A stretch of 64,000 bases of DNA from Rhabdophis nuchalis. Its lineage: Eukaryota; Chordata; Lepidosauria; Squamata; Natricidae. Positions within the stretch are counted from its first letter, which is position 1. Every line of letters begins with the position of its first letter. Below the pieces are notes generated by a model that had not been told where the DNA came from, ran no database searches, and saw only the letters and a program-made list of their open reading frames with translations. The stretch spans positions 78,764,715 through 78,828,714 of the forward strand of contig CM077646.1 of the NCBI GenBank assembly GCA_039707465.1. The letters are read 5' to 3'. Positions 53,352 through 63,399 of the stretch are shown here, piece by piece. The position numbers were made by a program, and so were the translations under genes.

Positions 53352-54215
53352 TTTAACAATAAGATTGGAGTTTCCTATTTTCCAGGAATAATTCGCATGC
53401 CTCTAGCCATCACCCTCCTTACTGACGATACCCATAGAGCCCACTATTTCACCTTATTTATTTTAGATTGTTTAAATTAAATAATAAACAGGAAGTTGGC
53501 ATCTGGTTGAAAGCTTTTCAATTAAAAGTTAGAAGTAAAAAGCTGCATCTCTAAAGTGTATTATAAACATTTTACAAAGTAAAATATTGTGGTTGGTGCT
53601 GTAACCAAAACATGAGATTGTTTTATTTAAAGTGTGTTCATCTGCCCAAAAAGGGCAAAAAGAGGTTGAAGCGATTAAAAGCACTCTGGACAGTAGAAGA
53701 AAACACTGTTATATCAACTGTGCAAAACTTTGATTTGAAAGAGCTGCTTCAGAAAGTGCAGGAATATGAACACAGTGATTTGTGAATGCAGCTGTGTGTG
53801 CTTTAATGAATCACGGGTAAGAACTATGTTTGTATTGCTGTCCTTTCCAATATTTTTCTTCCAATTCAGTCTGGAGCATTGCATAGCCATAGCCCTAATA
53901 CACTGGCCATTTCTATTTGTTTATTGAATAAAGTTTATTTGAATGCACTATTTCAATGCTATGCATTATTATCTCTAACTTGGCTTAGGCATAGAAGACG
54001 CTTAGAAGTGATCCATCTGTTTTCAAAAAACAAAAATAATACCTTTCAGATGGCTTGAGATAATAACGCTAGCAAACCAGACTTCCTTGTATATTAAAGA
54101 AAATGAAATGGCATGTGGTAGTTTTTATCTGCTAGATGATGCCAGCCATATTCTCTATACTGCCTGAACACTGCTTGTAAAAGTAAATAAGATGGCTGCA
54201 CAATATATGTGGAAA
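53352..54215. other. Intergenic stretch, nothing recognised
   Basis: AT-rich unique DNA with no exon or repeat identified. Confidence 0.4.
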
Positions 54216-54246
54216 TTACTATATATTTAGCTTACATATTCAAATA

Positions 54247-54608
54247 TTGAAGGACACGGTGGCTCAGTGGCTAAGATGCTGAGCTTGTCGATCAGAAAGG
54301 TCTGAAGTTTGGCGGTTTGAATCCCTAGCGCTGTGTAACAGAGTGAGCTCCCATTACCTGTCCCAGCTTCTGCCAACCTAACAGTTCGAAAGCATGTAAA
54401 AAATGCAAGTAGAAAAATAATGACCACCTTTGGTAGGAAAGTAACAGCGTTCCGTGTAACTTCGGTGTTTAGTCATGTCGGCCACATGACCACAGAGATT
54501 ACTTCGGACAGTGCTGGCTCTTTGACTTTAAAATGGAGATGAGCACTGCCCCCTAGAGTCAGGAATGCCTAGGACATATATGCGTGGGAACTTTTACCTT
54601 TACCTTTC
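54247..54608 (+). mobile_element. tRNA-derived SINE (GGCTCAGTGGCTAAG family), full length
   Basis: ACACGGTGGCTCAGTGGCTA starts the tRNA-like head; GGTTTGAATCC is the B box; the 3' end is cttttacctttacctttc. The 9-mer attcaaata occurs just before (54238-54246) and just after (about 54609-54617), a likely target duplication. Confidence 0.8.
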
Positions 54609-54623
54609 ATTCAAATAATCCAA

Positions 54624-54651
54624 TGACGGTCTTAAATATTTTTTGACCAAT
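54624..54651. repeat. 28-bp CR1 target duplication, left copy
   Basis: Starts tgacggtcttaaat and ends ttttgaccaat. It is identical to 56041-56068. Confidence 0.95.
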
Positions 54652-56029
54652 ACAATACAATACAATACAATACAATAGCAGAGTTGGAAGGGACCTTGTA
54701 GGTCTTCTAGTCCAACCCCCTGCATGGGCAGGAACCTTATACCATTTCAGACAAATGGCTGTCTAACATCTTTTTAAAGACTTCCAGGGTTGGGGCATTC
54801 ACAACTGCTGGAGGCAAGCTGTTCCAGAGGTTAATTGTTCTTACTGTTAGGAAATTTCTCCTTAGTTCTAAGTTGCTTCTCTCCTTGGTTAGTTTCCACC
54901 CATTGCTCCTTGTCCTGCCCCCAGGTGCCTTGGAGAAAAGTTTGACTCCCTCTTCTTTGTGGCACCCTCTGAGATATCGGAACACTGCTATCATGTCTCC
55001 CCTAGTCCTTCTCTTCATCAAACTAGACATACCCAGCTCCTGCAGTTCTTCATATGTCTTAGTCTCCAGTCCTCTAATCATCTTGGTTGCTCTTCTCTGC
55101 ACTCTTTCCAGAGTCTCCACGTCTTTTCTACATCGTGGCGACCAAAACTGTATGCAGTATTCCAAGTGTGGCCTTACCAAGGCACTATACAGTGGCATTA
55201 ACACTTCACGCGATCTAGATTCTATCCCTCTGTTGATGCAGCCTAGAACTGTGTTGGCTTTTTTGGCAGCTGCTGCACACTGCTGGCTCATATTTAGATG
55301 GTTGTCCACTAGGATTCCGAGATCCCTCTCACAGTTGCTACTATCGAGCAAGGTACCACCTATACTGTACTTGTGCATTTGGTTTTTCTTGCCTATATGT
55401 AGGACCTTACTTTTTTCACAATTGAATTTCATTTTATTAGACAGTGCCCAATGTTCAAGTTTGTCTAGATCCTTCTGTATCTTAAGCCTATCTTCTGGAG
55501 TGTTGGCTATTCCTGCCAGTTTGGTGTCGTCTGCGAATTTGATGAGTTCCCCATTTATCCCCTCATCCAAATTGTTGATGAAGATGTTAAAGAGTACTGG
55601 GCCTAAAACAGAGCCTTGGGGGACTCCACTGCATACTTCCTTCCATGTAGATGCAGTTCCATTGAGGACTACACGTTGAGTGCGGTTGGTCAGCCAGTTG
55701 CGAATCCATTTGGTGGTGCTGCTGTCTAACCCACAATTTTCTACTTTATCTAATAGTAGGTTATGGTCTACTTTATCAAATGCCTTACTGAAGTCCAGGT
55801 AAATTATATCAACAGCATTCCTCTGGTCCACTGATTTTGTTACTTTGTCAAAGAATGCAATTAGATTCGTCTGGCATGATCTGTTTTTGACAAACCCATG
55901 TTGGCTTTTGGCTATTACTTTGTTTGCTTCTAGGTGTTCACTTATTTGTTGTTTAATTATCTTTTCCAGAATCTTTCCTGGTATTGAGGTCAGGCTGATG
56001 GCTCTATAGTTTCCTGGATCTGTTTTTTT
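54652..56029 (-). mobile_element. Young CR1 LINE, 5' truncated, unbroken frame
   Basis: This encodes the CR1 reverse transcriptase palm through to the C-terminus. From the truncation point at about 56022 the frame is open without a stop to 54737: GNYRAISLTSIPGKILEKI, KSQHGFVKNRSCQTNLIAFF, YLDFSKAFDKVDHNLLL, SGVPQGSVLGPVLFNIFINN, IKFADDTKLAGIAN (catalytic FADD) and, at the end, INLWNSLPPAVVNAPTLEVF. The 3' UTR is short and ends in an (ATTGT)n tail. It has no ORF1, endonuclease or RT N-terminus, so it cannot move by itself. The clean frame and perfect 28-bp flanking duplication suggest a recent insertion. Confidence 0.92.
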
Positions 56030-56040
56030 CCAATTCTAAT
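56030..56040. repeat. 11-bp filler at the CR1 5' junction
   Basis: The filler ccaattctaat between the CR1 5' end and the right target duplication equals 56064-56074 downstream. Confidence 0.8.
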
Positions 56041-56068
56041 TGACGGTCTTAAATATTTTTTGACCAAT
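56041..56068. repeat. 28-bp CR1 target duplication, right copy
   Basis: Identical to 54624-54651, including the run of six T. Confidence 0.95.
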
Positions 56069-56640
56069 TCTAATTTTGGGGAAGGGGTCCATTCAGCCTA
56101 CATAAATATAATGTACTGAACATGGTATCTTGAAAACCATCAGTTCCATTTTTTAAACCAGATTTCAGGTTTTATTAATGTGACATTCATGTGGCAACCT
56201 TAGAAGTTTTTATCATTTTTTAAAATTGCCTTTTAAATGTGGTTTTAGGGATACAATCTCGAGAGAGAAGAAAAGCTGCTGCCCACAGGGACTGACCTGA
56301 TGACCCAATGTGGCTTTCAAAGACATTGATATTCATTTGTATTAAAAAAATGTTGGAAACGGCTGCTATAGATTTAAACAAATGTTAGAGATACACTAAA
56401 GGAGATGATAATTCTAACATGAGAACAGTTTTCCAATTCCTCTACAAAGGTGGCTTTGCAATAAAAGGATAGATCTCTATTGGGGCTCTCTGGTGGTCAG
56501 GATTTGAAAGGGAAAACTGATGTTACCCTTTCGAAGTCCTGTATCAGGTGAGTGACCTTGCAAACTGGGGGGAGGAAAAGCACGCGATTCCAGTGTGCGT
56601 GAGCACGCACATCACATTGGTCTTTTATGTCAATCTAAGA

Positions 56641-56775
56641 CAGGGTTGTCCAAACTTGGGAACTTTAAGACTTGTGGACTTCAACTCCCAGAATTCCCCA
56701 GCCAGCGATGCTGGCTGGGGAATTCTGGGAGTTGAAGTCCACAAGTCTTAAAGTTCTCAAGTTTGGACACCCCTG
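56641..56775. mobile_element. 135-bp palindromic hAT-like element, copy 3
   Basis: Arms match at 64 of 66 positions around GAT. The target duplication atctaaga is exact (56633-56640 and 56776-56783). Confidence 0.92.
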
Positions 56776-56789
56776 ATCTAAGAAAAAAA

Positions 56790-58005
56790 AACATGATTCC
56801 ACAGGAGCCAGCCAATCAATATCGTAGTAGTCTTTGAAATTTGCAAAATAACTTTTTCCCCTTCAGTGTCTCCATCTCAGTGAATCAGGTAAAATGTTGA
56901 AGTGTATAATGAGGGAGTTTGCAAGAGATTCATTTTTAAAATGACTGAGAGGAATATGTTGCATTAAAGGCTTTTTTTTAATGCCCAGATTCTCAGAATT
57001 TTATAACAAGGAAGCCATACTGAGAAGTACCAGTGTCTATGTGTGTCAATAAGCATTAGATTTGGCCACTTTGTTTTTGTTATATTACTATGTTATTTTA
57101 TCTCACTTTAATCTATAAATAGAAGGGGGACAGACCAAATGAAGTATAATAAAAAGAATAAAAATTAAAAAGAAATGTGCCTGTTAAAATAAATGTATGT
57201 ACAAGGTTCTTCTCAATAAATGTACAGTATGAATGCAGGTTCCCAGGCTGTACGTAACATGTGCATACAATACTTGCATTCTTATTTATAACGAGTGTTT
57301 AATGTACCTGGTTGTATGTTATGAAGAAACCTATGGGTGTATAAAATTAAAAATTTTAAACCAAATTAAACATAATCTTGTGACAGTTCTTTAACAGAAA
57401 AACCATTAGCTCATGTTTTGTGTTTTATTGGAGAACTGAAATAACAGAAGATCTTTTGGGAGGTCGCCTATACTAGAACTCCCAGAAAGATCTGGAAATA
57501 AAAGTTGTTAAATGGAAAGGCAACATAAATACAATCCTACAATGAACACTGTCCTTCAGATAATTTTTGACTACAATGTATCTCAAGAATAGTGCTTATA
57601 CAGCAGGTCAGCACAACTAACACTGGAGAAAGGGGAAACACTGAAAAATTAAAAATGATAGTGGCCCCTAAGAATATCGATCAGCTGTTTGGCAAGTAGC
57701 AGAGTGATGAGGTTCTGGTGGTGGTGGTGGTGAGGCCTGAAGGCCATCTAATTATGTCTTCTGGGATGGTGGTTGCAGCAAAACATACTAGGCAGTGGGA
57801 ATGGATTTGCTGAGGCGATGCCAAAGGGGTGCCCAAGATTGCTTGGCAGTTCTCATGTGTTGTATGGGCCTGACATACACGGTTGTTTAATTGCCAGCAT
57901 CTTGACTATTGAGTTACATCGGTCCTTCATGCAATCTGTTTCAACATTGTCCAAGGAATAAGAGCTAAGTGCAGTCAGCAAATTTCAGAGGCATTCCCAA
58001 TATCG
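56790..58005. other. Intergenic stretch, nothing recognised
   Basis: Unique AT-rich DNA. A short (GGT)n run lies at 57717-57732. No exon was found. Confidence 0.4.
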
Positions 58006-58009
58006 TTCT

Positions 58010-58140
58010 GATGAAAATATCTATGTATCATCTATCTATTGCCTTTCATCTATCTGTCTTGTCTGTCTCCACCTATCTGCATATCTCTCCCCCCCCCCTC
58101 TCATCTATCTATCTATCATCTATGTACTGTATTAATCTAC
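58010..58140. repeat. Degenerate (ATCT)n tract
   Basis: Repeated atctatctatc and tctgtcttgtctgtc units, with a C-run at about 58089-58097. Confidence 0.8.
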
Positions 58141-58499
58141 CTACCACGGCTATACAAAGTCCTCACACTGCCCTCTGCCTTTCTTTTAGTTTGATTCTGT
58201 CAAGTGAGCACAACAGCAAGATGACAGTTGCTTTCTGGGCTCTCATGCTTGCAAAGGGAAATAAGAGGCCATCCATTGTGGAAAGGAGCACCACTCTCAT
58301 ATTCACTGCAATTGCCTCCTTAGTAGGATTTCCTCATGAAACTTTCACCATTGGTAGCTGCCTGGCAAGATCAGGTTTCCTGAGAAGTTACCTTCTTTGA
58401 AAAGTATGGACATTTAATAGATGACTTTGGAGGAATGCTTTGTGAACATGCTGGCTTTTTTAAAAAAAAGTTTTTTATTTTTAGTCTCATACACACATT

Positions 58500-59150
58500 T
58501 ATTTATTTTTTTATTTATTTTATTTTTATTTATTTTTTTATTTTTTCGAATTTATACCCCGCTCTTCTCCTTGTTAGGACTCAGGGCGGCGCACAGGCAT
58601 TATTAAAAACCATTACAAAAATATATACTATTAAAAACATATTAAATTAAATTAAAACCCGTGCTAAAAATCCTTTAAAACCCTTAAAAATTAAAATTTA
58701 TAAATATAGTCAGAAACGGGGGGCTGTGCTAGGCCGGCTTGTTGGAATAGGTACGTCTTAAGGCGTTGGCGGAAGAGGCGGAGGTCCAAGGTAGTGCGAA
58801 GGTCGGGGGGTAGGTCGTTCCAGAGGGCCGGGCCCGCCACAGAGAAGGCCCTTCCCCTGGGTGTCGCCAACCGGCATTGCCCGGCCGACGGTACCCGGAG
58901 AAGGCCCTCTCTGTGGGAGCGGATCAGACGAAGGGATGTATGGGGCAGAAGGCGGTCTCGTATATAGCTAGGCCCCGAGCCATGGAGCGATTTGAAGATG
59001 GTCGTCAACACCTTGAAGCGCACTAGAAAGGCCACAGGCAGCCAGTGCAGCTCGCGCAGGAGAGGTGTTATGTGGGCTTGCCTTGGGGCACCCATAATCA
59101 CCCGTGCGGCCGCATTCTGAACTAGCTATAGCTTTCGAGTGCACCTCATT
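58500..59150 (-). mobile_element. L2-like LINE 3' end (copy G)
   Basis: The T-rich tail at 58500-58548 is followed, in reverse, by the 3' UTR (gccgccctgagtcctaacaa) and the frame 59101-58691 (LLRELHWLPVAFLVRFKVL, LWNDLPPDLRTTLDLRLF). It is truncated 5' near 59150. Its long TTTA-type tail resembles copy E. Confidence 0.85.
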
Positions 59151-59269
59151 TAAAAGTATACATTCTCTGTTGTTATTCTTATCACATTTTAACACTTTTA
59201 AGCATTCATTTTTCCATATAAAAATTAAAATATAAGATAGGAATTGCTTTGCTTACCATTACATACACC

Positions 59270-59465
59270 TATTTTGTTTTACCTCCACCTTCCTTTCCTT
59301 TCCTTTTCTCCCTCCTCTACTTTCTCCTCCTCCTCTCCTTTCCCTTTCCTTCCTCTCCCCTACTCCTCTTTACCTCTTTCCCTTCATACCCTTTCTCCTC
59401 CTCTTCCTACCTCTCCCCATCTTCCTCTCCTTTCCTCTTTCCCTCTCCTTCCCTCTCTTCTCCAA
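59270..59465. repeat. Polypyrimidine tract
   Basis: Almost 200 bases of mixed tcctttcc/ctcctcctc with very few purines. Such mirror-like tracts may form triplex DNA. Confidence 0.9.
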
Positions 59466-59849
59466 CATGCTGGCTTTTTGAAGATGTGGACATGTCACTG
59501 CGGTTTGCGGCTTATTCTCTAGAAAACATGTATAAAGGGAGATAATCCAGTGGGCTTTTTGGTAGAGACAGCTAGTGCTTTTTAGTCTTCATTTTTCCCT
59601 TTCCCCCCCTGATAAGCACCAAAACAGGAAGTATATGTTGACATCACTGTACACAATGACTTCACCAAAATTTATAGCTAAGCATGACTCTGTTAAGCGT
59701 CCTAGATCTGAACCTTAGGAACAGGAACTGCTCGGCAACCGAGAGATGCCCCTAACTTTATGTCACTTTATTTAGAAAGAACCTAATGGGATGCTGAAGC
59801 TTAGGTGATAAAAGGTCCTGCTGGAGATACCTTGATTGAATGCAATTCA

Positions 59850-60545
59850 TTGATTAAAAAGTAAGGTTTTGCGCTTTGGCAAGAAAAACTAAATGCACGG
59901 GTATAGAACAGGTGGTATGTGGCTCAACAGCAGTAACTGCGAGAAAGATCTAGGAGTGCTAGGGATAACCACTTATATAAAAGACAATAGTTTGCTGCAA
60001 GTGCCAAAAGTGCCAATGCAGTCCTAGGCTGCATCAACAGAGGGATAGTATCAAGGTCACGTGAAGTGTTAGTCCTGCTTTATACTGTTAGTAGAAGCAC
60101 ATTTGGAATACCTTGTCTGCTTTTGGTTACAATGATACAAAAATAGTTATTGAGACTCTAGAAAGAGTACATAGAGGAGCAACGAAGATGATTAGGGGGG
60201 CGCTGGAGGCTAAAGCATGATGAACGGTTGTGGGAATGAGAATAATAATAATAATAATAATCTTTATTGTCATTGTAAAAATTACAATGAGAATGTCTAG
60301 TCTAACAAATGGAAGGACTAGGGGTGACTTGATAGCAGTATTCCAATATTTGAGAAGCTGTCACAGAGAAAAGGGAGTCAACCTATTGTCCAAAGCACCT
60401 GAGGGCAGGACAAAAAGAAATGGATGGAAGATTATCAAGGAGAGATGCAGCCTAGAACTAAGGACAAATTTCCTAACAGTGAGAACAATCAGTCGAATGG
60501 TTTAGGTCCCTTCTCAGGTCCCTTCCAACACTATTGTTCTGTATA
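59850..60545 (+). mobile_element. CR1 LINE 3' part, + strand, decayed
   Basis: Pieces of the CR1 C-terminus are readable in shifting frames: NSSNCEKDLGVL-like, CINRGIVSRSREVLV and GRTRGDLIAVFQYLRSCHRE, then SKAPEGRTKRNGWKII. The 3' UTR ends tcccttccaacactattgtt. A 42-bp insertion (60244-60285) sits inside. Confidence 0.7.
60244..60285 (-). mobile_element. Tiny LINE-tail insertion with 9-bp duplication
   Basis: An (AAT)n run plus ctttattgtcattgtaaaaa lies between two copies of aatgagaat (60235-60243 and 60286-60294). The body matches the tail-type fragment at 1376-1482. It is an extreme 5' truncation of a LINE or LINE-tailed SINE. Confidence 0.7.
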
Positions 60546-60857
60546 TTGGGACTCAATTCTCATATGCCTTTTATTCCCCAGGGGAAATGTGGAGGCTGCC
60601 CTTTGTGAACATTGCCTCTTTTTCTTGTAATATTGCTAAATTTCTCTTGCTTCAAACAAAACAGTGACAGCAGGGATAAGCAGCTTAAAGTGTTCCTCCA
60701 ACATCGCCCTCTGGTCTTCTGCATGTGGATCAGTGCAAATATTGATATGGCAGCCCAGCTTAACTGACCAAACAGAAGTTCATGAGGTCCTTTCTCAATG
60801 GTAGCAGCTCATTTTGGAAGAATCTGTGCCAAAATTAATTCTTTGAATGTGTAATAG

Positions 60858-61093
60858 CAATAGCACTTAGACTTATATACTGCTTTACAGCGCTTTACAG
60901 CCCTCTCTAAGTGGTTTGCAGAGTCAGCATATTTCCCCCAACAATTTGGGTCCTCATTTTACCCACCTCGGAAGGATGGAAGGCTAGTCAACCTTGAGGC
61001 TGGTGAGATTTGAACTTTCAAATTGCAGGCAGCCAGCAGCCAGCAGAAGTAGCCTGCAGTACTCCACTCTAATCACTGTGTCACCGTGGCTCC
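60858..61093 (-). mobile_element. Sauria-type SINE
   Basis: Read in reverse: GAGCCACGGTGACACAGTGA, GGTTGACTAGCCTTCCATCC, GGTAAAATGAGGACCCAAAT, ending tataagtctaagtgctattg. The A-box end is well preserved. Confidence 0.8.
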
Positions 61094-61101
61094 TAATAAA
61101 G

Positions 61102-61236
61102 CAGGGGTGTCAATCTCGTGGCCTGTGGGCCAGATGCATCACGTTCTGGCCCCGCCCCCACCTGGTTTAGCAAAGGGGGGGGGAGTCCCGATACATCACG
61201 TGATGCCACCATGACGACATGAGTTTGACACCCCTG
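61102..61236. mobile_element. hAT-like element with perfect 8-bp target duplication
   Basis: The left end is CAGGGGTGTCAATCTCGTGG and the right end ATGAGTTTGACACCCCTG. The sequence taataaag flanks it exactly (61094-61101 and 61237-61244). 135 bp; the arms pair only at the ends, unlike the palindromic family. Confidence 0.9.
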
Positions 61237-61249
61237 TAATAAAGCAAAG

Positions 61250-62485
61250 ATGGCATGGCTTTGGCTCTGAACCCACCTGGCTTTGTTGAAATTTCTACCA
61301 ACAAACTTTCTTTTAAAGGCAGCATCATGACATTTTTCACATAGTACAGGGAACTCCCAACTAGCAAGCATGGCAGGTATATAGAAGCATCTTACAGGGT
61401 TTTCAATCTCAGGAGCCAACTTGGCTGTGCATGATGGGGGTGGTTAATTATGCTTCCAAAGATTCAAAATAGAGCACTTCCTGATCCCACAACTCATATG
61501 TATGAATCACAGAGACCATAACGAATAGCATTTAATTAGTTTCCAACAGCACAGAGTATTTCTTTTCCCAGCATAACCCATGCAGGATGTTGCTTAAGAT
61601 GTAAGCATGGGCACAGTAAAGCAGACATTTGTGAGTGAGTTGTTCAAGGGTATGATTTTAATTATTGCTCTTTTCTACATGAAAGGCGCTTCTGTCCAAA
61701 AATCAGATTTCTCGGCCTCGTCATTTTTAGAGTGCATTTAGCTCCAAGCTAATAGCATAATTTAAATACCTTTACCCATGCAATGGGTTTTTCTTCCAGT
61801 GAATTATAGAAGGTCATGTGCTTCAGGGAATTAAAATCAGCTCGTGAGAGACTAACCCTATAAAACAGTACTTGAGACTGTGGGCTAATAAAGATAGACG
61901 TTGTCAAGCAATAGTCTGCTCTCATTTTCATTCACCCACTTATAAAGAGCCGAGTAAGCATTATAATGAGCGTGGTCCCAAGGTGCCTAATAAAAGCTTA
62001 GGATATTTCATTATTCATGATTTGTTCTCTACTGAAACTGCTGTCAGCATGGAGTAAAACTTAATGTGTATCAGGAAATACACATTATTTAAATACATTT
62101 CGTCATCTGACATTTAGTTGTAAAGGCCCCGATAGTAGGAGGTTTAAAATCTCCTACTATCGGCAGTCTATCCTTTCATGTGCTGCTCCAGGAACAAAAA
62201 GCCCGGTGTTTGAATGGATTATAAATCATTTTCAAACAAAAGTCAGAGCAATGGTTTTGTCCTACGAAAGCCTGAATGACTTGGGGCTGGATGCCTATTG
62301 GATTCCTTTGCCCATCTGAGCTTCCTTGACACATCCGGACTCTGCAACACAGAGAGAACAACATCCTGCAGTATGGATCACTATTCATGAAATCTAATCA
62401 GATCTCTGTTGCATGCAGCTTCAGTGGTTCCTAACTTGATCCCCCAAATTTCCAACTGGGATGTTTTTATCCCTTCTTCTTATCC
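61250..62485. other. Intergenic stretch, nothing recognised
   Basis: Unique DNA. A short perfect hairpin (cgatagtaggaggtttaaa pairing with aaatctcctactatcg) lies at about 62130-62163. No exon was found. Confidence 0.45.
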
Positions 62486-62488
62486 CTT

Positions 62489-62765
62489 TATATATTTAGC
62501 TTACATATTCAAATATTGAAGGACATGGTTGCTCAGTGGCTAAGACGCTGAGCTTGTCGATCAGAAAGATCGGCAGTTTGGTAGTTCAAATCCCTAGCAC
62601 TGCGTTCTGTTCCATGCGCCTTTGGCCTTTAGTCATACCAGCCACATGACCACAGAGACGTCTTCGGACAGCACTGGCTCCTCGGCTTTGAAACAGAGAT
62701 GAGCACTGTCCCCTAGAGTCAGGAACGACTAGCACATATGTGCGAGGGGAACCTTTACCTTTTTA
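62489..62765 (+). mobile_element. tRNA-derived SINE with shared 5' flank and internal deletion
   Basis: The first 37 bases (62489-62525) equal 54220-54256, although about 32 of them lie upstream of the tRNA-like head. Relative to 54247-54608, about 105 bases are missing after the B box. The 3' end gaggggaacctttacctttt is intact. Confidence 0.75.
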
Positions 62766-63019
62766 TTTGTCTTTTGGCCACTCTTGGAAAAATCACTCCA
62801 ATGGGCACAGCAAAAAAAGTAAAATACACTGGGGGCCCTCCTCTTTGCAAAAGCCCACTTAAGATGGAACAACTCACATTCAGGATCTGCTCCTTGACAA
62901 CTGATTTTCCCATGATGCAATGGTCTCTGCCGGTTAATTGCATCCACAACTCAGCTGTTTCCCCCACTTCCCTTAATTCTTGTTGTATCTAAAGTTCACT
63001 TGAAATATAACTTGCCCTA

Positions 63020-63395
63020 TTCGGGACCGTCAACCGGTCAATGCCAGCTGGCGACTCCCAGGGGAAGAGCCTTCTCTGTAGCAGGCCCCGCCCTCTGGAA
63101 TGACCTGCCCCCCGCCCTCCGTACAATCACGGACCTACACCTCTTTCACCGGGCTTTAAAAACATACTTTTTTCATGTGGCCGGCCTGGCATAGTTCTTT
63201 ATTAGTGATTTTTAACTTGGGTTTTAATTATGAATTTTTAGCACGGGTTCTTAACTTGATTTAATTTATTTTAATTATATTTGATTGTATTTATGACTTC
63301 TGCTTTTATTATTCCTGTGCACTGCCCTGAGTCCCATTGAGGAGAGAGGGCGGTATAGAAATATAATAAAATAAAAATAAATAAAATAAATATTC
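63020..63395 (+). mobile_element. L2-like LINE 3' end (copy H)
   Basis: The frame ending at 63194 encodes RGRAFSVAGPALWNDLPPAL and LFHRALKTYFFHVAGLA. The 3' UTR has gtgcactgccctgagtccca and the tail is (AAAT)n. It is closest in sequence to copy C. Confidence 0.8.
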
Positions 63396-63399
63396 CAGG

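Noticed and set aside
59244..59545. 92- and 98-codon frames rich in Leu, Pro and Ser
   Set aside because: Translation of the polypyrimidine tract at 59270-59465.
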